Shown: piece by piece, positions 25,059 to 32,854 of the stretch | How the letters are laid out: each line of letters starts with the position of its first letter | Numbering within the stretch: the stretch's first letter is position 1 | Assembly: GCA_030431515.1 (NCBI GenBank) | Contig: JAUIIX010000036.1 | Location: 1 to 32,854 of the forward strand | Source of the DNA: a bacterium | GTDB taxonomy: Bacteria; Bacteroidota; Ignavibacteria; Kapaibacteriales; UBA2268 | DNA length: 32,854 nt | Direction of reading: 5' to 3' | Translations under genes and position numbers: made by a program | The notes under the pieces: model-generated | Databases searched by the model: none | Seen by the model: the letters and a program-made list of their open reading frames with translations, nothing else | What the model was told of the DNA's origin: nothing

Positions 25059-25324
25059 AAATTCCACGTTTACATAGAGAATGTATGATAATATTATTAT
25101 TGAGTACAGATGAAGTATAGAAAAACTAAATATTATATAGTTTTATACTTAATATTTTAAATAATAACTTATGTATTTCTAAAAAAAATAATGATCAAAA
25201 AGTAAAGATTTTATTCGTTTATTGAAAGATTATTTTTAATTTTGTAAATTACTAATTCATATTGAAACTATGGAATTAATAATATCGTATTAGTTTATTA
25301 TTTTAAATTTTAAAGGAAATGTTA
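25059..25324. other. AT-rich leader region of sppA
   Basis: No gene seen. A TAATTTTG box at 25237-25244 fits the -7 element of a Bacteroidota promoter for sppA, about 80 nt before its start, but no TTTG lies at the right distance upstream. AAAGGA at 25312-25317 is the sppA ribosome binding site. Confidence 0.4.
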
Positions 25325-27304
25325 ATGAGTGATTTAAACCAAGATAGTCCAAAACGACCTCAAATGCCCCCATATCCGCCTAATTATCAAGCAAAATCTG
25401 GTGGTTCTAAGTGGTGGATTCCTATTGTAATAGTTTTAGGTTCTATTGGCTTATTTATTTTAACAATTATAGGTGTTATTGCATATATTGGCTCTCAATT
25501 CTCTGAGATTGACTTCAGTTCTTCTAAAGGTGCAACTTTAGAATTGAAAGATAAGTCTGTACTATATTTAGATTTGAGTAATGGTGTTCCCGAGCATGTA
25601 GAGGAAAACCCTTTTGCTGGAATTTTTGGAAATAATGAGAAATCTCATTCTTTTTTCAATACTCTTTCTGCTATAGAAAAAGCAGCAGATGATGATAGAA
25701 TTTCTGGTATTTACTTAAAGCCCAGTGGTTCTTTACCTTATAATAGAGCTTTGGAAATCAACCAAGCTTTAAAAGAATTTAAAAAATCTGGTAAGTTTAT
25801 TTATTCATTCATAGAAGTTGGAAATGAATCTACTTATATGTCTGCTTTACCTGCCGATTCTATCTTTATGCCTTCTGAAGGTATGCTTGAAATGAATGGT
25901 TTTGCAATCACTAATCCATTTTTTAAATCTATGTTTAAAAATATTGGTGTTGAGTTTTTAACTATCCAATTTGAAGATTATAAATCTGCTGGAGAGCAAT
26001 TCTCAAGAGATTCTTACTCTGATTCTGCAAAGTATGAATTGAGATTATTAATCCAAGATAGATACCAATCATTTGTAAATGAAGTTTCTGTATTTAGAGA
26101 TTTATCTCCTAATAAAGTTATGACAGTTTTAAATGAAGGATTTTATACTACAAAACCTGCTTTGGAACATGGATTTATTGATGCTGCTTTATCTGAACAA
26201 AACTTCAAAAGATTTTTACATACTAAATTAGGGTATGAATCTGATTCGACTTCTAAATCTAAAGATGGCGAAAAAATGAGTGATGACGAAGTTAGAATGG
26301 TTAGTGTTGGTAAATACTTAAGTTCTAAATTTGATATTCCGGATAATATTGATGAAGAAAATCAAATTGGAATTGTATATGCTTCTGGTGCGATTAGTTC
26401 AGGCAAAAAGAACAGTAGCCCTTTTGGTGGCGATGAGGAAGGAATTTATGCTAAAACATTTATTAAAAACTTAAAAGATGCCAGAGAAGATGAAGATATT
26501 AAAGTTATTGTCTTAAGAATTGACTCTCCAGGTGGGTCTGCTATGGCTTCTGATGAAATGTGGGAAGAAATTAGATTGACTTCAGGTGTTAAGCCCGTAA
26601 TTGCTTCTATGAGTAGTGTTGCTGCTTCTGGTGGATACTATATGGCTATGGCTTGTGATAAAATAATTGCTCACCCTCAGACTATAACTGGTTCAATTGG
26701 TGTAATTTTATCTGTTCCTAATTTATCTGGTGTAGCTGAAAAAGTAGGATTAAAATTCGACACTATTACAACAGGACCGGCTGCTGACTTTATGACAGGT
26801 GTTTATCCTTATAGTGATAAAGATGTTAAAAAATTAAGAGAAATTGCTGGTGGTATCTATGAAAGTTTTGTTTCTAAAGCTGCTGAAAGCAGAGGATTTA
26901 CTTATGAAGAAATGAGAAGTAAAGCAAAAGGTAGAGTTTATACTGGTAAAGAAGCTATGAAATTAGACTTAGTTGATGAATTAGGAGGAATGAAGGAAAC
27001 TATTGAATTGGCTAAAAAAGAAATGGGTGTTGATCCTAATACTTTAGTTTATGTTAAAGAATTTCCTAAAAAAGGCGATGCATTCAAAGAATTCATTGAT
27101 TCTATGTTGAATAATATGGAAGCTAGTAGTACTGGAATGAATATATTGAGTAGATTGGGATTAAGCAAATCTGAATTACAAATTGTATTAGATAATATGC
27201 CTTCGAGTGTGAAAAGCCAAGTTAATTACTTATTCAAATTATTAGATTTATCTAAAAAAGAGAAAGTGTTACTTGCAAGTCCTACACTACCAATTATAGA
27301 ATAA
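25325..27304 (+). CDS. sppA: Signal peptide peptidase SppA, 67K type
   Basis: 659 residues from ATG 25325. AAAGG then lies 8 nt upstream, whereas the in-frame ATG at 25319 is only 2 nt from it. Pro-rich cytosolic N terminus, one membrane segment (about 32-55), then two tandem peptidase S49 domains. The catalytic dyad of the E. coli-type enzyme is visible: Lys in QFEDYKSAGE (about K220) and Ser in VAASGGYYMA (about S435), with RIDSPGGSAMASDE and GSIGVI around the latter. The enzyme degrades leftover signal peptides at the inner membrane. Monocistronic, ending at the terminator 27313-27344. Confidence 0.95.
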   Translation: MSDLNQDSPKRPQMPPYPPNYQAKSGGSKWWIPIVIVLGSIGLFILTIIGVIAYIGSQFSEIDFSSSKGATLELKDKSVLYLDLSNGVPEHVEENPFAGIFGNNEKSHSFFNTLSAIEKAADDDRISGIYLKPSGSLPYNRALEINQALKEFKKSGKFIYSFIEVGNESTYMSALPADSIFMPSEGMLEMNGFAITNPFFKSMFKNIGVEFLTIQFEDYKSAGEQFSRDSYSDSAKYELRLLIQDRYQSFVNEVSVFRDLSPNKVMTVLNEGFYTTKPALEHGFIDAALSEQNFKRFLHTKLGYESDSTSKSKDGEKMSDDEVRMVSVGKYLSSKFDIPDNIDEENQIGIVYASGAISSGKKNSSPFGGDEEGIYAKTFIKNLKDAREDEDIKVIVLRIDSPGGSAMASDEMWEEIRLTSGVKPVIASMSSVAASGGYYMAMACDKIIAHPQTITGSIGVILSVPNLSGVAEKVGLKFDTITTGPAADFMTGVYPYSDKDVKKLREIAGGIYESFVSKAAESRGFTYEEMRSKAKGRVYTGKEAMKLDLVDELGGMKETIELAKKEMGVDPNTLVYVKEFPKKGDAFKEFIDSMLNNMEASSTGMNILSRLGLSKSELQIVLDNMPSSVKSQVNYLFKLLDLSKKEKVLLASPTLPIIE

Positions 27305-27312
27305 TAAAATAT

Positions 27313-27344
27313 CAGGGGGTTGAATAAAATCAACCCTCTGTTAA
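27313..27344 (+). terminator. Terminator after sppA
   Basis: 11-bp stem CAGGGGGTTGA (27313-27323) / TCAACCCTCTG (27330-27340) with one G-U pair and a 6-nt loop, followed by TTAATTTT. Its right arm includes the final codons of the convergent LOG-family gene, so the two genes share these bases. Confidence 0.75.
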
Positions 27345-28448
27345 TTTTAAGATTAACTTTTCGATTGCTACTTCATCATCTTCCAAGCTAACTACTATAT
27401 TATTTAAAGAACTATTCTTTTGAATATCCTCAAAGAAATTATAAGCAGGTAAGGTTTTAGACCAATATTCTTTATTTAAGAAAATCATTGGGTAAACATT
27501 ATCATACATATTATAATGATTCTGCTCTACAGTTTGGAAAATCTCTCTCAATGTTCCTGCACTACCTGGCGAATATATAATTGCCCCCTTAGTAACTTCA
27601 ATCAGTACCTCTTGTCTAATTGCAGCAGAGAAAAACTTAGCTATTCTGGCTGGGAAAGGATTTGGCGGCTCGTGACCGTGTACCCAAGTAGGAATACTTA
27701 AACTGTTTAATCTATATTTTGGTGGATATTTTTCTATCACTTCATAAGACTTAGTTAACCATTCAGCATCAGAATACACAGGAGCAACCTTCATAATGTC
27801 AATAGCTTCGCATAATTCTTCATCAGTTCGGTGAGCAAAGTATGCACCAAGATGTGTAGCTTCCATCATACCAGGACCACCTCCTGAAACCATCATATAC
27901 CCTTGTTCAGTTAACCGCTTAGAAATCAGACAAACTCTTTTGTAATATTCATCATCTCGAGGGACTTTATGTCCACCCATAACACCGACTATTTTTTTAT
28001 GATTATTAAATCTTCTTACATAATCGTAAAGAGCCATTCTCATAGAAGAGTCGTGAATGCTTTCTGTAACTTGCAAGAATGGAGATAATAACCCTTTGTT
28101 TTTATGGTCTATGAAATGAGTATATATTTCATAATCAGTAGAGTTTTTATAACTTAATGGTTTTGATGGATTAAAGTTACCATATAAATCCTCAATAGAA
28201 TAAAGTAGTCGAGGGAATAAATCAAAAGGTAAATTCAAAGATGGTAAAATATAATTTTGACCAATAGTTATTTTCACTAACAAATCTTTATCGAGTTTAC
28301 AACCAATGAAAATACAATCAATAATATCGTAGTTTAGAAGTTTTCTTGATAAATGTGTTAAATCTAAATTCTTAAATATTAAGTTTTTAAGATTGTCATG
28401 TTTTTTAATGTAGTCTTCTAAATAGTATAAACTATAAATTTCGTTCAT
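27330..28448 (-). CDS. LOG-family nucleotide-binding protein
   Basis: 372 residues. The C-terminal two thirds form a LOG (lysine decarboxylase-like) Rossmann domain: GVMGGHKVPRDDEYY, VSGGGPGMMEATHLGA and YSPGSAGTLREIFQ, which correspond to the GGGxxGxM and PGGxGTxxE motifs of cytokinin-activating LOG and PpnN nucleotide 5'-monophosphate nucleosidases. The first ~100 residues (LIFKNLDLTHLSRKLLNYDIIDCIFIGCKL) carry an A(D/N)LxX-like pattern suggesting a short pentapeptide-type or leucine-rich N-terminal extension. Cleavage of nucleoside monophosphates is the likely activity, inferred from family. Single minus-strand gene ending at the sppA terminator. Confidence 0.82.
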   Translation of the reverse strand: MNEIYSLYYLEDYIKKHDNLKNLIFKNLDLTHLSRKLLNYDIIDCIFIGCKLDKDLLVKITIGQNYILPSLNLPFDLFPRLLYSIEDLYGNFNPSKPLSYKNSTDYEIYTHFIDHKNKGLLSPFLQVTESIHDSSMRMALYDYVRRFNNHKKIVGVMGGHKVPRDDEYYKRVCLISKRLTEQGYMMVSGGGPGMMEATHLGAYFAHRTDEELCEAIDIMKVAPVYSDAEWLTKSYEVIEKYPPKYRLNSLSIPTWVHGHEPPNPFPARIAKFFSAAIRQEVLIEVTKGAIIYSPGSAGTLREIFQTVEQNHYNMYDNVYPMIFLNKEYWSKTLPAYNFFEDIQKNSSLNNIVVSLEDDEVAIEKLILKLTEG

Positions 28449-28620
28449 ATTCTAATAATTCGTGTTTCGTTTAAATTAAATGCAATTAATATAAAACGAT
28501 AAAGGATGCTTTTTATTTGTAAAATTAATAAATAGTTGATTCTATTATTGTTTTTTAGTCTTTATGTTTATCAAAAAATCTTCATTGAAATATCAATATT
28601 ATCAATTTTTTCTTCATTTC

Positions 28621-29094
28621 CTACTCCTCTTCAAACTTTAAATCAGAAAAGATGCTTAATAACTCTTTTGAATAAATATCTTCTGACCGAGTAATATGAT
28701 CATGTTTAAAAGAACTAACAATAGAATCAATAGCCACATTATTCTCTATATAATATCTTTTTTTTAAACTTAAAACATTACTATCTCTAAATATATTTGC
28801 TTCATCATCGTATTTAAAACTATATGAATTATAATCTATAAATATAATATGCTGCTTTTTAAAATAAAACTTAATTTCTAAATTATTATTTGATTTGCCA
28901 ATATAAAGTATTGATTTAACTAAATTATCTTGTAAATAATATTCAATTAGACTTGTTCCATCACAGGAAGGCATATCTACTTTTCTTTCAATACTAACTA
29001 AATCTTTATTCGTGTCAATATAATTTATATATGTATCAATTTTATCTTGACTAAAACTAAATAATAGCAAAACAATTAATATTTTACCCACCAT
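28621..29094 (-). CDS. Hypothetical exported protein at the end of the pepP operon
   Basis: 157 residues. The N terminus (VGKILIVLLLFSFSQ) is a probable signal peptide. The mature region is beta-rich and polar, with one Cys and a series of YIxN/YYLQDN segments; the C terminus is acidic (KFEEE). No family recognised. The ATG lies 1 nt after the stop of the upstream acetyltransferase, with GGGAAG inside that gene's end as binding site, so it is the last gene of a four-gene unit. Confidence 0.6.
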   Translation of the reverse strand: MVGKILIVLLLFSFSQDKIDTYINYIDTNKDLVSIERKVDMPSCDGTSLIEYYLQDNLVKSILYIGKSNNNLEIKFYFKKQHIIFIDYNSYSFKYDDEANIFRDSNVLSLKKRYYIENNVAIDSIVSSFKHDHITRSEDIYSKELLSIFSDLKFEEE

Positions 29095-29095
29095 C

Positions 29096-29572
29096 TCACT
29101 TCCCGAATTTCTCTAAGGCATTGCCTGTTAATCGGAACATAGTCCATTCGGATTGTGGGTTAGCACCAAGTGATTTGTAGAAGTCTATAGCGGGTTGATT
29201 CCAGTCTAATACGCTCCACTCTACTCTACCAAAGCCATTATCAACTGCTTCTTTTGCTATATTTTTGAGTAATGATTTGCCAATTCCTTTGCCTCTGTAT
29301 TCTTCTAAGACAAATAAATCTTCGAGGTAAATTCCTTTTTTGGCTAAGAAAGTAGAAAATGTATAGAAGTGTAATGAATAGCCGACTGGCTTACTGTTGT
29401 ATTCTGCAATATGAACTGATGCTGATTTATTATCAAAAATTTCTCTTTCAAGGTCTTCGATTGTTGCTAATGCTTCGTGTTCAAGTTTCTCATATATAGC
29501 AAGTTCCTTGATTAAAGATTGAATAGTTGGAACATCTTCTTTAACTGCTTTTCTGATTAATATATTATTCAT
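29096..29572 (-). CDS. SSAT-like GNAT acetyltransferase
   Basis: 158 residues. ILIRKAVKEDVPTIQSLIKELAIYEK is the normal N terminus, EDLFVLEEYRGKGIGKSLLKNIAKEA is the acetyl-CoA loop (RGKGIG), and GRVEWSVLDWNQPAIDFYKSLGA is the motif of the diamine/spermidine N1-acetyltransferase-like subgroup. Substrates in bacteria include polyamines and thialysine, but cannot be fixed here. It sits 3 nt after the UPF0104 gene and 1 nt before the exported protein gene. Confidence 0.88.
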   Translation of the reverse strand: MNNILIRKAVKEDVPTIQSLIKELAIYEKLEHEALATIEDLEREIFDNKSASVHIAEYNSKPVGYSLHFYTFSTFLAKKGIYLEDLFVLEEYRGKGIGKSLLKNIAKEAVDNGFGRVEWSVLDWNQPAIDFYKSLGANPQSEWTMFRLTGNALEKFGK

Positions 29573-29575
29573 TTT

Positions 29576-30601
29576 TTAGTCGGAGATTGTTTCTAAATTT
29601 CTATCTGGAGTAAAACTTGTTAATCCTTCCTTGTAGAAGAACATCATACCAACAATAAATTGCGTTAATGTCGATATTGCCCATGCAAGAATTGAGTATG
29701 CAAGTGCAATTTCTGGGTTTAGCCCGTAAAGTTTAACCATTGCTTGAGGTACAAATATTTGATAAACTCCTGCACCATTTGGCGTTGGAGATATTGTTAC
29801 ACTTATCCCTGCTACTATAACAAGCATTGTCGCATCAATTAAACCAAGATGTAAAGTTTCTTGGAAATCAAATGCAAAGAATAAAATATATAAAGGAAGC
29901 GAATATAAAAACCAAATCAAAAATGATTCAAATGTCAATTTTAAATACAAAGATGGCTCTTTAACTATTGCAAGTCCTTTTTTAAATTTCTCTATAATTC
30001 CCAATAATTTTTCATAAAGGGTTTTTGAAAACGGTTTAACTGTATATTTCAAAAGAAAATTAACAAAAGGAGGATAAAGATTTAAAAGAGCAATTACTAC
30101 AATTAATAAAGTTATTATTATTAATTGATTTGGATTAATATTATCTGGTAATATCTTTATTATCTTATTACTTAGCAAAGCAAATGTTATTCCGAATATT
30201 ATTATCAAGGTAACAACGTCTATCACCCTTTCCAGTATGATAGTTGCAAATGTTGAAGAATAAGAAATCTTTTCTTTTTTAGAAGTTACAAAAGGTCTTA
30301 CAAATTCGCCACCTCTTGGGATTATTGTATTTACAGCATATCCAATCATAACAGCAGAAAATAAATTCCATACAGAAGATACTTTAACTATAGGGTTTAG
30401 CATAGTTTTCCAACGGTATGCTCTTACCCAGTGTGAAAATAAAATTATTGGAATAGGCAGAAATACATAAAAGTAATTCGCCGATAATAGCGACGTTTTC
30501 AATTTCAAAAAATCAATATCTTTAAAAACCCAATAAAATGAACCAACAATAAACAAAGTGATTATCAGCCATTTTAATATATTTTTCAAACTTTTTGTCA
30601 A
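29576..30601 (-). CDS. UPF0104 / LPG-synthase-type multispanning membrane protein
   Basis: 341 residues, about eight membrane segments. Family signatures: HWVRAYRWKTML, the IPRGGEFVRPF motif (RxGE...RP), and SPTPNGAGVYQIF near the C terminus. This corresponds to the lysylphosphatidylglycerol synthase transmembrane domain family (AglD/MprF N-terminal half), proposed to move or modify lipids. The start is TTG 30601, 1 nt after the pepP stop; the next ATG is some 65 codons further in and would remove two membrane segments. No catalytic MprF C-terminal domain is present. Confidence 0.85.
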   Translation of the reverse strand: MTKSLKNILKWLIITLFIVGSFYWVFKDIDFLKLKTSLLSANYFYVFLPIPIILFSHWVRAYRWKTMLNPIVKVSSVWNLFSAVMIGYAVNTIIPRGGEFVRPFVTSKKEKISYSSTFATIILERVIDVVTLIIIFGITFALLSNKIIKILPDNINPNQLIIITLLIVVIALLNLYPPFVNFLLKYTVKPFSKTLYEKLLGIIEKFKKGLAIVKEPSLYLKLTFESFLIWFLYSLPLYILFFAFDFQETLHLGLIDATMLVIVAGISVTISPTPNGAGVYQIFVPQAMVKLYGLNPEIALAYSILAWAISTLTQFIVGMMFFYKEGLTSFTPDRNLETISD

Positions 30602-30602
30602 G

Positions 30603-32381
30603 TTAAATTGCCTTAGTTTTTTCTTTTAACCAATTCTTCAATTCATCATTCATTGTAACTGATAATTTTTCATAAACTTCTTGATTATATGAATTTAACC
30701 AATTTAATTGAATGTCATTTAATAATTCTTTTTTTACATTTTTAGTTTCAATAGGATATAATGTTAGATTATCAAATTTATAAAAAATATCAAACTCGCT
30801 TGTAGTATCTTCTACTACTACGATTAAATTTTCAATTCTAACACCCCATTTATTTGCTCTATAGATTCCAGGTTCATTCGAGCAAATCATACCTAACTCA
30901 AGTTTTGTAGAGTTTTCTTCAGTTCTAATACTTTGCGGCCCTTCGTGAACATTCATAAAACAACCAACACCATGACCAGTACCATGCTTGTAATTTTCAA
31001 ATCTATCCCATAAAGCTTTACGAGCAAGTACATCTAACTGAGAGCCACGAGTACCTTTAGGAAACTTTGCCATATTCAAATCAATCATACCCTTTAGCAC
31101 ATTAGTATAATCAGTTTTTTCTTCATCAGTAGGAGTTCCAAGATGAAAAACCCTTGTAATATCTGTAGTTCCATCTAAATATTGACCACCAGAATCCAAA
31201 AGAAAAAAAGTAGAATCATCAATTTTCTTATTAGTTTTTTCATCAGCACCATAGTGAATAATAGCACCATTCCCAGCAAAACCAGCAATAGTATTAAAAC
31301 TCTCACCATAGAAATTTTCTTGTGAAGCTCTGCAAGCTCTTAACTTAGCCATAGCTTTCAACTCATCAAGTTCTTCGCCTTTTGCAAAAGAAGTTTCTAA
31401 CCAATATTGGAAATTAGCTAATGCAACACCATCTCTTTGCATTGCATTTTTGATATTATTAATTTCAATTTTATTCTTTACAGCTTTAAATCTTGTAGAA
31501 ATACTTACACCAGAAATTACTTTATTGTCTGATTTTAAAGATTTTATAACATTATAATTTGTTCTTGCTTTATCAATATAAATATTAGATTTTTCAATTA
31601 AACTAACATCTTTGTTGAATTTAGAATAATCTTTAAGTTGAACATTTAAAGTAATTAGATTTTCAGATATTTGATGAGGTACTTTTTCTGGAAAAATATA
31701 TAATGTTGCTTTATCAAGAGTAATAATTGCAAAAGCCAAACAAACAGGATTAAACTTAACATCATTACCACGAATATTAAAAGTCCAGCAAATATCATCT
31801 AAAGTACATAATATAGTAGCATTACAGTTGTTTGCTTTTAATTCTTCTCTAATCCTAGTTAATTTAGATTTAGTACTTTCGCCAGAAAACTCTATTGTAT
31901 GTTCAAAAATTAAATTCTTAGGTAAAGTAGGTCTATCTTTCCAAACAACATCAATTAAATTATAATCAGAATTAACATTAATCCCATAATCATTTAATTT
32001 AGAAATTAATCCTTCAACTAAATTAATTTGAAAAACATTTCCATCAAATCCAACTACATTTCCACTTTTAAGATTTTTGCAAAGCCAAGCTGGGTAATCG
32101 TCCACACCATCATTGCCAAGTCTAAATAATTGAAATTCAGACCCTGCTAATTGTTGCTCAGCTTGAAGGAAATATCGACCATCAGTCCAGACACCTGCCA
32201 CAGATTGAGTAATAACAACAGTACCAGCCGACCCATTAAATCCAGAAACAAAAGAACGAGATGACCAATGCTCTGGTACATATTCACTTATGTGCGGGTC
32301 AGTAGAAGGTATTATATAAGCATCAAGACCTTTTAACTTCATTTCATTTCTGATGATACTTACTTTTTCATTCGTTGTCAT
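30603..32381 (-). CDS. Xaa-Pro aminopeptidase (M24B), long three-domain type
   Basis: 592 residues, longer than E. coli PepP (~440) and matching the three-domain APP1 type found in eukaryotes and many Bacteroidota. Two creatinase-like N-terminal domains (SEYVPEHWSSRSFVSGFNGSAGTVV, WTDGRYFLQAEQQL) are followed by the pita-bread catalytic domain. Metal ligands are all visible: Asp in LLDSGGQ, Asp in GTTDITRVF, His in GTGHGVGCFMNVHEGP, Glu in SNEPGIY and Glu in VRIENLIVV. It removes N-terminal residues ahead of proline, in the cytosol. First gene of a compact operon with the UPF0104, acetyltransferase and exported-protein genes. Confidence 0.95.
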   Translation of the reverse strand: MTTNEKVSIIRNEMKLKGLDAYIIPSTDPHISEYVPEHWSSRSFVSGFNGSAGTVVITQSVAGVWTDGRYFLQAEQQLAGSEFQLFRLGNDGVDDYPAWLCKNLKSGNVVGFDGNVFQINLVEGLISKLNDYGINVNSDYNLIDVVWKDRPTLPKNLIFEHTIEFSGESTKSKLTRIREELKANNCNATILCTLDDICWTFNIRGNDVKFNPVCLAFAIITLDKATLYIFPEKVPHQISENLITLNVQLKDYSKFNKDVSLIEKSNIYIDKARTNYNVIKSLKSDNKVISGVSISTRFKAVKNKIEINNIKNAMQRDGVALANFQYWLETSFAKGEELDELKAMAKLRACRASQENFYGESFNTIAGFAGNGAIIHYGADEKTNKKIDDSTFFLLDSGGQYLDGTTDITRVFHLGTPTDEEKTDYTNVLKGMIDLNMAKFPKGTRGSQLDVLARKALWDRFENYKHGTGHGVGCFMNVHEGPQSIRTEENSTKLELGMICSNEPGIYRANKWGVRIENLIVVVEDTTSEFDIFYKFDNLTLYPIETKNVKKELLNDIQLNWLNSYNQEVYEKLSVTMNDELKNWLKEKTKAI

Positions 32382-32460
32382 TATATAAATTTCCTAATTG
32401 AAAAAAATCAGAAAGCAAAATAAGGATATTTTCCGAGAAATTTAAATTTTAACAAAATCT

Positions 32461-32854
32461 ATTGCATTTTTCAGCAAAAATAGGTCATTCAAATCAAAGC
32501 GATGAATCCAAAAAACTTCGGAGAAGTTTAATATTTGTAGCACCGAGTTTCAACTCGGTGTAGATGAAACCACCCCAACCCCTCACAAATCGCAGATTTG
32601 CCCAACGTGATTCTGAATTCCCCGTCATTCAGAGCGAAGCGAAGAATCCATTTTCCCTCAAAATTCCCTTCGGTCATTGAGTGTAGTCGAAATGTAAAAA
32701 GGTGTATCGGCTTGCCAACGGGGTGATTGAATTCTGTTTTTCTTAAAAACTAACCCGTCATATTGAGCGAAGCGAAATATCTCGTTTAAATTACCAACAT
32801 TTTAAATCCGTGCAATCTGCGTAATCCATTAAAATCTGTGATTCTGAAATTCCC
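32461..32854. repeat. Dispersed repeat region (right edge)
   Basis: Gene-free, and made of the same repeat words as 17.4-18.6 kb: CGTCATTCAGAGCGAAGCGA at about 32622, CGGTCATTGAGTGTAGTCGAAA at about 32671, and AATCCGTGCAATCTGCGTAA at about 32804 (compare 17771). It also holds a perfect hairpin at 32541-32560 (CACCGAGTT / AACTCGGTG). Repeats continue to the last base, so the region extends beyond the window. Confidence 0.8.
32541..32560. repeat. Perfect hairpin CACCGAG/CTCGGTG
   Basis: CACCGAGTT (32541-32549) and AACTCGGTG (32552-32560) pair perfectly around a tiny loop. No T-run and no gene ends close by, so it is a repeat-type palindrome rather than an intrinsic terminator. Confidence 0.7.

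Overview
The window is AT-rich chromosomal DNA, most likely from the Bacteroidota/FCB group. The evidence is a secreted Ig-like protein with a type IX secretion C-terminal sorting domain (7734-9251), several promoters of the Bacteroidota type (TTTG, 18-19 nt, TAnnTTTG) such as those at 9314-9343 and 10042-10072, two lipoproteins, and intergenic repeats of the 'TCATTCnGAGCGAAGC / GGTCATTGAGCGAAGTCGAAATG' kind. Genus cannot be read from the sequence; an Ignavibacteria/Kapabacteria-like or flavobacterial-like lineage would both fit. I see no phage, transposase, CRISPR array or rRNA. One tRNA is present, tRNA-Glu(UUC).

Layout. 1-387: repeat-rich non-coding DNA. 388-2474 (minus): a TMTC-like GT-C membrane protein with C-terminal TPRs, preceded by a small membrane protein in a translationally coupled pair. 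2526-3543 (plus): cutA and radC, overlapping. 3752-7636 (plus): a membrane GAF-GAF-degenerate GGDEF protein, then plsY and gpsA, the two steps that make and acylate glycerol-3-phosphate at the start of phospholipid synthesis. A bidirectional terminator at 7681-7712 separates these from the minus-strand T9SS Ig-like protein. 9486-10177: a RimJ/RimL-type acetyltransferase (minus) and tRNA-Glu (plus) run divergently.

10.2-17.4 kb is an accessory stretch with wide spacers and single-gene units: a lipoprotein, a DsbA/SpxH-like thiol protein, a lipoprotein with two MliC-like domains, a urea transporter, an NADPH-dependent FMN reductase, a SnoaL-like protein, a small Bacteroidota family protein, a TRIC-family channel and a pirin. 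Four of these are damaged on paper: two by 1-nt frameshifts, one by an in-frame TAA at the junction of its two homologous halves, and one with ATA where its start codon should be. This cluster of lesions is the most notable feature of the window.

17.44-18.65 kb is a repeat island with a near-identical 194-bp direct repeat. It is followed by three unrecognised genes (18719-19954) ending at a bidirectional terminator. 20.05-24.25 kb (minus) carries aspS with an SDR lacking its active site, and a DPM1-like glycosyltransferase overlapping an ArsO/CzcO-like flavoprotein. 24.5-27.3 kb (plus) carries ssb and sppA. 27.3-32.4 kb (minus) carries a LOG-family protein and a tightly packed operon of Xaa-Pro aminopeptidase, a UPF0104/LPG-synthase-type membrane protein, an SSAT-like acetyltransferase and a small exported protein. 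32.46-32.85 kb returns to the repeat families seen at 1-330 and 17.4-18.6 kb.

Most of the window is ordinary housekeeping content. No clearly new multi-gene system was found. The candidates for a closer look are the decaying or recoded block at 11.3-15.9 kb, the split urea transporter, the repeat islands, and the orphan trio.
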